Source of the DNA: Qipengyuania gaetbuli
GTDB taxonomy: Bacteria > Pseudomonadota > Alphaproteobacteria > Sphingomonadales > Sphingomonadaceae
Direction of reading: 5' to 3'
DNA: 64,000 bases
NCBI RefSeq assembly: GCF_020171365.1
Contig: NZ_JAIUZO010000002.1
Location: 496,001-560,000, forward strand
The notes beneath the pieces were generated by a model, which did not search any database, was not told the DNA's origin, and saw only the letters and a program-made list of their open reading frames with translations. Shown here piece after piece: positions 8,208 to 15,243 of the stretch. The position numbers were made by a program, and so were the translations under genes. Within the stretch, counting starts at the first letter, position 1; every line of letters starts with the position of its first letter.

Positions 8208-10152
8208 GGTAGAAATCGTAAATCTGCCGCGCGACGCTGTCCGAAATGCCGGGCGCGCGCTTCAGATCGTCGAGCGCGGCGGCGCGGACCTTACCCGCCG
8301 TGCCGAAGTGCAGCAGCAGCGCCCGCTTGCGCGAAGGGCCGATGCCCGGGATCTCGTCCAGCGGGGACGCGGTAATCGCGCGGCTGCGCTTGGCGCGGTG
8401 GGCCCCGATGGCATAGCGGTGGACCTCGTCGCGCAGGGTCTGGAGGTAGAACAGCAGCTGCGAATTGACCGGCAGCGTCTTTTCGCGCCCGTCGGGGAAA
8501 TGGAACACCTCGCGCCCTTCGCGGCCGTGATGCGGGCCCTTGGCGATGGCGATCAGCGGCACGTTCTCGATCCCCATCTCTTCCAGAGTGTCGCGCACCG
8601 AGGAAATCTGCCCCTTGCCCCCGTCGATCAGGACGAGATCGGGCCAGACCGTCTCGTGGCTGTTCTTCTTGCCCGCATCGCCGTCGGGGTTCTCTGCAAG
8701 GTTCCGGAAACGGCGTGCCATGACTTCGCGCATCATGCCGAAATCGTCATTGGTCTGCGCGGTCTTGATATTGAACTTGCGGTACTGGCCCTTCTCGAAG
8801 CCTTCGGGGCTGGCAACGACCATCGCGCCCAGCGCCTTGTCGCCCTGGATATGGCTGTTGTCGTAGACTTCGATGCGCTGCGGCACCTCGTCCAGCTCGA
8901 GGAATTCGGCGAGTTCGCGCAGGATCTTCGCCTTTGTACCGCTTTCCGCGAGCCGCCGGTCGAGCGCCTCAACCGCATTGCGCTGCGCCTGCTGCATGAG
9001 CTTGCGGCGATCGCCGCGCTGCGGGATCGATATCGCGACGACGTGGCCCGCCTTTTCCGCCAGCGCCTCGGCGATCAGTTCCTGCTCGGCCAGTTCGCGG
9101 TCGACAAGGATCGTGCGCGGCGGCGGCACTTCCTCGTAGAATTGCAGCAATACGTCGGCCAGCACCTCCTCGTGGTCGAGGTCGCCGGTGTTGCGCGGGA
9201 AGAAGGCGCGATGTCCCCAGTTCTGTCCGCCGCGGATGAAGAAGGCCTGCACGCCGATCTGCCCGCCCTTGGCCGCCAGTGCGAAGACATCGGCATCGCC
9301 CACGCCGCTCGCGTTGATCGCCTGTGACCCTTGGATGAAGGTTGCCGCGCGCAGCCGGTCGCGCAGGATGGCGGCAGTCTCGAAATCGAGGTCCTCGGCC
9401 GCCTTCGCCATCTGCTTCTCGATATTGGCCTGCACCGCGCCCGACTTGCCCGACAGGAAGTCCTTCGCCTCCTGCACGAGGGCATCATAGCCCTTCTCGT
9501 CGATGCGCCCGACGCAAGGGGCCGAGCAGCGCTTGATCTGGTAGAGCAGGCAGGGCCGGTCGCGATTGTTGAAGAAGCTGTCGGTGCAGCTCCTCAGCAG
9601 GAAGAGCTTCTGCAGCGCGTTCAGCGTCTTGTTGACCGATCCCGCGCTGGCGAAGGGGCCGTAGTAATTGCCCTTGGCGCGCCGCGCGCCGCGATGCTTC
9701 TGGATGCGCGGGAAGGCATGGTCGGCCCGCAGCAGGATGAAGGGAAAGCTCTTGTCGTCGCGCAGCAGCACGTTGAACGGCGGGCGATAACGCTTGATCA
9801 ACTGCGCTTCGAGGAGCAGCGCCTCGGCCTCCGAATTGGTGACCACGATTTCCATCGCGCGGCACTGGCTGACCATGCGCTGGAGCCGGTTCGAAAGGCC
9901 CTTCACTTGCGTGTAATTGGCCACGCGCGCCTTCAGGCTGCGGGCCTTGCCGACGTAAAGTACGTCGCCGCGCGTATCGAGCATCCGGTAGACGCCCGGC
10001 CGCGGTTTGAGGGTTTTCACCGTTTCGCGGATCGCCGTGATGCCCGCTTCGAGGTCCGGCTGGGCGCTGGCCACGACGTTGGTCGCGCGTTCCTCGTGGA
10101 ACCGCTCCTTGCCTCTCGGGTCGTTGGGGGATCCGGCCTTGCTGCGCGACAT
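8194..10152 (-). CDS. uvrC: Excinuclease ABC subunit C
   Basis: UvrC makes both incisions in nucleotide excision repair with UvrAB. The 652-residue length is typical. The N-terminal GIY-YIG nuclease is at about residues 50-130 (PGVYRMLDTRGDVLYVGKA). The Cys-rich region SCTDSFFNNRDRPCLLYQ follows, then the UVR motif at about 235-270. A C-terminal RNase H-like endonuclease domain contains VLIDGGKGQ, and a helix-hairpin-helix tail (EIPGIGPSRKRALL) ends the protein. There is a roughly 40-residue N-terminal extension before the GIY-YIG domain. The gene is divergent from the permease at 10233. Confidence 0.97.
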   Translation of the reverse strand: MSRSKAGSPNDPRGKERFHEERATNVVASAQPDLEAGITAIRETVKTLKPRPGVYRMLDTRGDVLYVGKARSLKARVANYTQVKGLSNRLQRMVSQCRAMEIVVTNSEAEALLLEAQLIKRYRPPFNVLLRDDKSFPFILLRADHAFPRIQKHRGARRAKGNYYGPFASAGSVNKTLNALQKLFLLRSCTDSFFNNRDRPCLLYQIKRCSAPCVGRIDEKGYDALVQEAKDFLSGKSGAVQANIEKQMAKAAEDLDFETAAILRDRLRAATFIQGSQAINASGVGDADVFALAAKGGQIGVQAFFIRGGQNWGHRAFFPRNTGDLDHEEVLADVLLQFYEEVPPPRTILVDRELAEQELIAEALAEKAGHVVAISIPQRGDRRKLMQQAQRNAVEALDRRLAESGTKAKILRELAEFLELDEVPQRIEVYDNSHIQGDKALGAMVVASPEGFEKGQYRKFNIKTAQTNDDFGMMREVMARRFRNLAENPDGDAGKKNSHETVWPDLVLIDGGKGQISSVRDTLEEMGIENVPLIAIAKGPHHGREGREVFHFPDGREKTLPVNSQLLFYLQTLRDEVHRYAIGAHRAKRSRAITASPLDEIPGIGPSRKRALLLHFGTAGKVRAAALDDLKRAPGISDSVARQIYDFYHAGG

Positions 10153-10232
10153 GGGGCCTTCAGATAGTGCGCCATTGCCGCTTAGGCAAAGGCCTGCTTG
10201 TGCAAAGCCGCGTTTCGCGCCATCCCCCCGGC

Positions 10233-11516
10233 ATGAACGGACAGAAAATCGCGCCGCCGCGCACGGTGGGCTTCTGGGGCACTTCGCTGTTTCCCCTCAA
10301 TGGCATGATCGGAGCGGGCATCTTCGCCCTGCCCGCGGTGCTGGTCGCCGCGGTCGGCAATTTCGCGCCGTGGATGATGCTGATCGGCGGGATCCTCTTC
10401 CTGCCGCTGGCCCTGTGCTACGCCTGGATGGCGAGCCGGTTCGAGCATAGCGGCGGTTCGGTGCTTTATGGCGAGGCGGCGTTCGGGCGCTTCGTCGGCT
10501 TCCAGGCCGGCTGGGCGCGCTACGCCAGCGCGATCGTGACCGCCGCGGCCAACATGCACGTCATGGTGGCCTATCTCGCGGCGCTCTTCCCCGGTCTCGA
10601 CGATCCGGTGATAGCGCCGCTGGCGGTGGCGGTGGGCCTTGCGATCATCACCATCATCAACCTTTACGGCATGCGCGCATCGGTCGGCACGCTGGGCGTG
10701 ATGACCGCCATCAAGCTGCTGCCGCTGGGCGCGCTGGTCCTCTCCGCATTCTTCGCCGGGGGCGAGCTGGGCGCTGTGACCCTGCCGGAATTCAGCGCGG
10801 TGGAAAGCGTCATCCTGCTCACCTTCTACGCCTTCATCGGCTTCGAAGGCGTGGTCGAGGCGGCGGGCGAGTTCAAGGACCCCAAGCGCGACGTGCCGCG
10901 CTCGATCATCTTCATGGTGTCGGGCGTGACGCTGATCTACATGGCGGTCATCTGGGCCTTCATCCTGATCGGCCCGGAATTCGCGGGCGAGAACAATGCG
11001 CTGGCTGGTTCCGCCGGCGCATCGATGGGGCAGGCCGGATCGCTTGCCATCGTGATCGCCGCCAGCTTCAGTATCGGTGCCAACAACTTCGCCAGCGGGG
11101 TCGCGCAACCGCGCCTGATGTACGGCATGGCCGAGCGGGGCATGCTGCCGCGCTGGTTCGAATATGTGCACCCGCGCTTCCTCACCCCCTCCAACGCGAT
11201 CCTGTTTTACGGCGTGCTCGCCGTGCTGTTCGGCCTGTGGGAAGGGTTCGAGGTGCTGGCCGTGGCCGGCACGCTGGTGCGGCTGATCACCTATATCGTG
11301 ACCAGCCTCGCCCTTCCGGTGCTCGAACATCGCGAGGGGCGGATCGTGCCCTTCCACCTGTTCTGCGTGATCGTGGCTGTCGCCAGTTCGCTGTTCATCG
11401 CTTCGCAGGCGCAGGCGCAGTCGTGGATGGTGCTGGGAGGCTTCTTCGCTGCCGGCACTCTGCTCTATTTCATCGCCGCGCGCCAGAAGCCGGAATATCC
11501 GCTCGACGAGGCCTGA
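10233..11516 (+). CDS. APC-superfamily amino acid permease
   Basis: A 427-residue inner-membrane transporter with 12 predicted helices. The first helix carries the APC motif with GMIGAGIFALPA (unwound TM1 substrate site). The later segment FIGFEGVVEAAGEFKDPKRDVPR is the conserved TM6/loop signature. The substrate is probably an amino acid, not resolvable by eye. I start it at the MNGQK methionine because the 22 residues upstream are a non-hydrophobic shadow extension with no ribosome site. The stop directly abuts the GTG of the next gene, suggesting an operon. Confidence 0.87.
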   Translation: MNGQKIAPPRTVGFWGTSLFPLNGMIGAGIFALPAVLVAAVGNFAPWMMLIGGILFLPLALCYAWMASRFEHSGGSVLYGEAAFGRFVGFQAGWARYASAIVTAAANMHVMVAYLAALFPGLDDPVIAPLAVAVGLAIITIINLYGMRASVGTLGVMTAIKLLPLGALVLSAFFAGGELGAVTLPEFSAVESVILLTFYAFIGFEGVVEAAGEFKDPKRDVPRSIIFMVSGVTLIYMAVIWAFILIGPEFAGENNALAGSAGASMGQAGSLAIVIAASFSIGANNFASGVAQPRLMYGMAERGMLPRWFEYVHPRFLTPSNAILFYGVLAVLFGLWEGFEVLAVAGTLVRLITYIVTSLALPVLEHREGRIVPFHLFCVIVAVASSLFIASQAQAQSWMVLGGFFAAGTLLYFIAARQKPEYPLDEA

Positions 11517-12692
11517 GTGTCCGACACCTACGATGCGATAATCCTCGGCGCGGGTGCGGCCGGGCTGATGTGCGCCGCGCGTGCAGCCCAGCGCGGGCGC
11601 CGCGTGCTCGTGCTCGAGAAGGCGGAGAAGCCGGGCAAGAAGATCCTGATTTCGGGCGGTGGCAGGTGCAATTTTACCAATATCGGCGCGGGGCCGGCGA
11701 ACTACCTGTCCTCCAACCCGCACTTCGCCAAGTCGGCGCTCGCCCGCTACACGCCGCGTGACTTCCTCGAACTGGTCGAAAGCTATGGCATCGCCTGGCA
11801 CGAGAAGACGCTCGGCCAACTGTTCTGCGACGGCTCGTCGAAGCAGATCGTCGATATGCTGCTGGAGGAATGCGCCAAGGGCGGCGTCGACATACGCTGC
11901 AATGCCGAGATCACCGCGGTCGAGCATGACGGGCAGCGCTTCGCCGTCATGGCCAGCGGGCAAGTGGCTATCGCGCCCAGCCTCGTCATCGCCACGGGCG
12001 GCCCTTCCATTCCGAAAATGGGCGCGACCGGCTTCGCCTATGACCTTGCCCGCCAGTTCGGCCTCAAGGTGGTGGAACCGCGCCCTGCCCTTGTCCCGCT
12101 GACGCTGGGCGGCGAGGAAGTGCTGTTCCGCGAGATTTCGGGCGTATCCGCGCCGGTCGTCGCCAGTGCGGGCAAGGCGAGCTTTCCCGAAGCGGCGCTG
12201 TTCACGCATCGCGGCCTGTCAGGTCCGGCGATCCTGCAGGCCTCGTCCTACTGGAAGCCCGGCGAACCTGTGGTCATCGATTTCCTGCCCGACCGGCGAG
12301 GCGACTGGCTGCTCGATGCCAAACGCGATGCACCGCGGGCGACACTGCGTTCGCTGTTGCGGGATGCATTGCCGGACCGCCTGGCCGACATCCTTGCAGA
12401 AAAGCTGGGGATCGAAACCGAACTCGGCAATGCGAGCGACAAGGCGCTGAGGGCAGCGCAGGAGCGGCTAAAGCGTTGGACGTTCCACCCCAACGGCACC
12501 GAAGGCTTCGCCAAGGCAGAGGTGACCGTGGGCGGCATCTCGACTGCGGACCTGTCCTCCAAGACCATGGAAACAAAGCGTATTCCCGGCCTTTTCGCTA
12601 TCGGCGAGGCGGTCGATGTGACGGGCTGGCTGGGCGGCTACAACTTCCAGTGGGCCTGGGCCAGCGGCGTGGCCGCGGCCGAAGCACTGTGA
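11517..12692 (+). CDS. BaiN/RdsA-like NAD(P)/FAD-dependent oxidoreductase (HI0933 family)
   Basis: A 391-residue flavoprotein. The N-terminal dinucleotide-binding motif is AIILGAGAAGLMCAARAA. It is followed by the family signature GKKILISGGGRCNFTN, and the C-terminal GEAVDVTGWLGGYNFQWAWASG closes the FAD site. Members are annotated as aminoacetone oxidase-like or BaiN-like; the physiological substrate is unknown. The GTG start lies immediately after the permease stop codon. Confidence 0.88.
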   Translation: MSDTYDAIILGAGAAGLMCAARAAQRGRRVLVLEKAEKPGKKILISGGGRCNFTNIGAGPANYLSSNPHFAKSALARYTPRDFLELVESYGIAWHEKTLGQLFCDGSSKQIVDMLLEECAKGGVDIRCNAEITAVEHDGQRFAVMASGQVAIAPSLVIATGGPSIPKMGATGFAYDLARQFGLKVVEPRPALVPLTLGGEEVLFREISGVSAPVVASAGKASFPEAALFTHRGLSGPAILQASSYWKPGEPVVIDFLPDRRGDWLLDAKRDAPRATLRSLLRDALPDRLADILAEKLGIETELGNASDKALRAAQERLKRWTFHPNGTEGFAKAEVTVGGISTADLSSKTMETKRIPGLFAIGEAVDVTGWLGGYNFQWAWASGVAAAEAL

Positions 12693-12849
12693 CACTCCTG
12701 CCCTAGCGGAAGGGATTGACCGGGGCGGCAAGTTGACCGGCCCCTGCATTGTGATAGCTTCCTCTCTTCGCACCCGCAAAAAGCGGGGCGATCGTGGGAG
12801 ATGCTGTCCTTCGCCCAATTCAGCGGAGCGGTAGCGCGGAAAGGACCCT

Positions 12850-14439
12850 ATGCAGCAATTGCAGGGCATGGATGCCAGTTTCGTTGCGCTGGAAACGCGC
12901 AATTCGCCGATGCACATCGGCTCGATCCTGATTTACGATCCCAGCACCGCGCCCGGCGGTTTCGTGCGCTTTAAGGATATCCTCGGCTTCATCGAAAGCC
13001 GCCTGCAATTGTCCAAGACGATGCGCCAGCGCCTCGTGCGTGTGCCTTTCGACCTCGATTATCCCTACTGGATCGAGGATCCGGACTTCGATCTCGAATA
13101 TCACGTGCGCCACATCGCCCTGCCCAAGCCGGGCGACTGGCGGCAGCTGTGCATCCAGGCGGCGCGCGTCTTCTCCCGCCCGCTCGACCTCAGCCGTCCG
13201 CCGTGGGAATTCACCGTTGTCGAGGGGCTCGACGGGATCGAGGGGCTGGCCAAGGGCAGCTATGCCTACATCACCAAGGTCCACCATGCCGCCATCGACG
13301 GGATGAGCGGGATCGACCTGATGGAAGCAACGCACACGCTGCGTCCCGACGAGCCTCCGCCGTCCACGCCCGACACATGGAAGCCCGAAAAGCTGCCCAA
13401 CCCGGTCGAACTGCTCGGCCGCAGCTACATGAATGCGATCACCAACCCGCTGAAGCAGATCGAGGTCGCCGCCAAGGCCGCGCCCGGCCTCGCCAAGGCG
13501 CTGAAAGGACTGGCAGCCAAGGAATTCGACGTCTCGTCCGAGATGATCGCGCCCAAGACCCGCTTCAATCGCAAGATCTCGCCCCACCGCGTGGTCGAGG
13601 GCATCAGCGTCCCGCTGGCCGAAGTGAAGGAGATCCGCACGCTGGTCGATGGCGCGAAGGTCAACGACGTGTTCCTCGCCATCATCGGCGGCGCGATGCG
13701 GCGCTACCTCGAAGACAAGAAGGAACTGCCCAAGAAGACGCTTACGGCCATGGCGCCGATCTCCGTCCGATCCAAGGGCGAGAAGGACACCATGGGCAAC
13801 CAGGTGGCCGCGATGATCGCGCCGCTTGGCACGCATATCGCCGACCCGGTCGAACGGCTGCAGTTCTGCCATGACCGCACGGTCAATTCCAAGGCCATGA
13901 CCGACGCCATGGGCGCGCGCAACATGACCGAGATGAGCAAGGCAAGCCCCGCGCTGTTCATGGCACTCGGCGCGCAGCTCTACAGCCGCCTCAGCCTTGC
14001 CAATCGCGGTGTCGGGCCGATCTTCTCGACCGTGGTGACCAATGTCCCCGGACCGCCGATCCCGATCTATTCGGCCGGCGCGAAGATGCAGAGCATGATG
14101 GGGCTTCTGTGCCTGACCGACGGCCTTGGCCTCGGCCATGTCGTCCAGTCCTATACCGACGAGGCGACGATCGCCTTTACCGCGGACCGGGAAATGATGC
14201 CCGATCCCGAATTCTACGTCGAATGCATCCGCGCATCCTACGAGGAACTGCGCGATGCAGCGAAGAACCCCGCCCCGAAAAAGGCGGAAGCGAAGAAGCC
14301 TGCCGCCAAGAAGCGGGCTCCGGCCAAGAAGGCCACTGCAAGGAAGAAAGCGCCCGCTTCGAAAGCGAAGACGGGCACAAAGGGGGTCGCCAGCCGTAAG
14401 AAGGCTGCCCCTAAGGGGAAAGGAACAACCAAATCGTGA
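12850..14439 (+). CDS. Wax ester synthase/diacylglycerol acyltransferase with Lys/Ala-rich tail
   Basis: WS/DGAT enzymes esterify diacylglycerol or fatty alcohol with acyl-CoA, giving storage triacylglycerol or wax. The active-site HHAAIDG is at residues 145-151, and the family motifs PLDLSRPPWEFTVVEG and NVPGPPIPIYSAGAK are visible. The main domain ends near residue 465. The last roughly 58 residues (14260-14436) are a Lys/Ala/Pro-rich, histone H1-like stretch, absent from classic enzymes such as AtfA, and probably disordered and nucleic acid- or granule-binding. The end overlaps the next gene by 4 bp (GTGA), pairing synthesis with a hydrolase. About 157 bp of leader (12693-12849) precedes it. 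Confidence 0.9.
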   Translation: MQQLQGMDASFVALETRNSPMHIGSILIYDPSTAPGGFVRFKDILGFIESRLQLSKTMRQRLVRVPFDLDYPYWIEDPDFDLEYHVRHIALPKPGDWRQLCIQAARVFSRPLDLSRPPWEFTVVEGLDGIEGLAKGSYAYITKVHHAAIDGMSGIDLMEATHTLRPDEPPPSTPDTWKPEKLPNPVELLGRSYMNAITNPLKQIEVAAKAAPGLAKALKGLAAKEFDVSSEMIAPKTRFNRKISPHRVVEGISVPLAEVKEIRTLVDGAKVNDVFLAIIGGAMRRYLEDKKELPKKTLTAMAPISVRSKGEKDTMGNQVAAMIAPLGTHIADPVERLQFCHDRTVNSKAMTDAMGARNMTEMSKASPALFMALGAQLYSRLSLANRGVGPIFSTVVTNVPGPPIPIYSAGAKMQSMMGLLCLTDGLGLGHVVQSYTDEATIAFTADREMMPDPEFYVECIRASYEELRDAAKNPAPKKAEAKKPAAKKRAPAKKATARKKAPASKAKTGTKGVASRKKAAPKGKGTTKS

Positions 14440-15224
14440 CCACTGCAACCGCCGCGCAGATCGATGCGCGTCCGCCCAGCCGCCTGCTGACGCTGGCCGA
14501 ACCCGGCCGCGCGATGAGCGAGCTGGCCAGCTTCTATGCCCTGCGGCCGCTGATGAACGCGCTGCCCCGCGGCGACGGTCACGGCGTGCTGGTTCTGCCC
14601 GGCTTCATGGCGTCCGACTATTCGACCGGGCCGCTGCGCCGGCTGTTGTGCGATCTCGGTTACGACTGCGCGGGCTGGAACCTGGGCCGCAACGTCCGCG
14701 TGGACCAGGCCCGCATCGAGGCGATGATGGCCTGCGTCGACGAGGTGCATGACCGCACCGGCCGCCCGATCAGCATCGTCGGCTGGAGCCTCGGCGGCGT
14801 CTTCGCACGTGAGCTCGCCAAGCTGTCGCCCGACAAGGTGCGGCTCGTCATCAGCCTCGGCAGCCCGATTTCCGATGACCGCAACCACACCAATGCGCGC
14901 CGCCTGTTCGAATATCTGAACGGCCGGGATCCCGAAGTCATGAAGGGCGGCAATTTCCAGAAACTGGCAGAAGCCCCGCCCGTCCCCACGACCTCGATCC
15001 TGACGCGGAGCGACGGCGTGGTGCACTGGCGCGGTTCGGTCCAGCGCTGCGGGCGCGAGGATTGCGAGAACATCGAAGTGCTCGCCAGCCATTGCGGCCT
15101 CGGGGTGAACCCCGCCGCGGTCTATGCGATTGCCGACCGGCTGGCGCAGGAGGAGGGAGAATGGAAGCCCTTCTCCGCCCCGCTCTGGGCCCGCTTGCTG
15201 TTCCCGCAGCGCGCCCTGCACTGA
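14436..15224 (+). CDS. Alpha/beta hydrolase, lipase/esterase-like
   Basis: The 262-residue protein has a nucleophile elbow GWSLGGVFA (G-x-S-x-G) at about residues 113-121 and an oxyanion region HGVLVLPGFMASD near residue 50. A HCGLGVNPA segment near residue 210 could supply the catalytic His. The GTG start overlaps the stop of the WS/DGAT gene, so the two are translationally coupled. A role in mobilising or editing neutral lipid made by its partner is inferred from position only. No signal peptide is seen. Convergent with the TonB receptor gene. Confidence 0.78.
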   Translation: MTTATAAQIDARPPSRLLTLAEPGRAMSELASFYALRPLMNALPRGDGHGVLVLPGFMASDYSTGPLRRLLCDLGYDCAGWNLGRNVRVDQARIEAMMACVDEVHDRTGRPISIVGWSLGGVFARELAKLSPDKVRLVISLGSPISDDRNHTNARRLFEYLNGRDPEVMKGGNFQKLAEAPPVPTTSILTRSDGVVHWRGSVQRCGREDCENIEVLASHCGLGVNPAAVYAIADRLAQEEGEWKPFSAPLWARLLFPQRALH

Positions 15225-15243
15225 GGCAGAACGCGCCCGCGGG

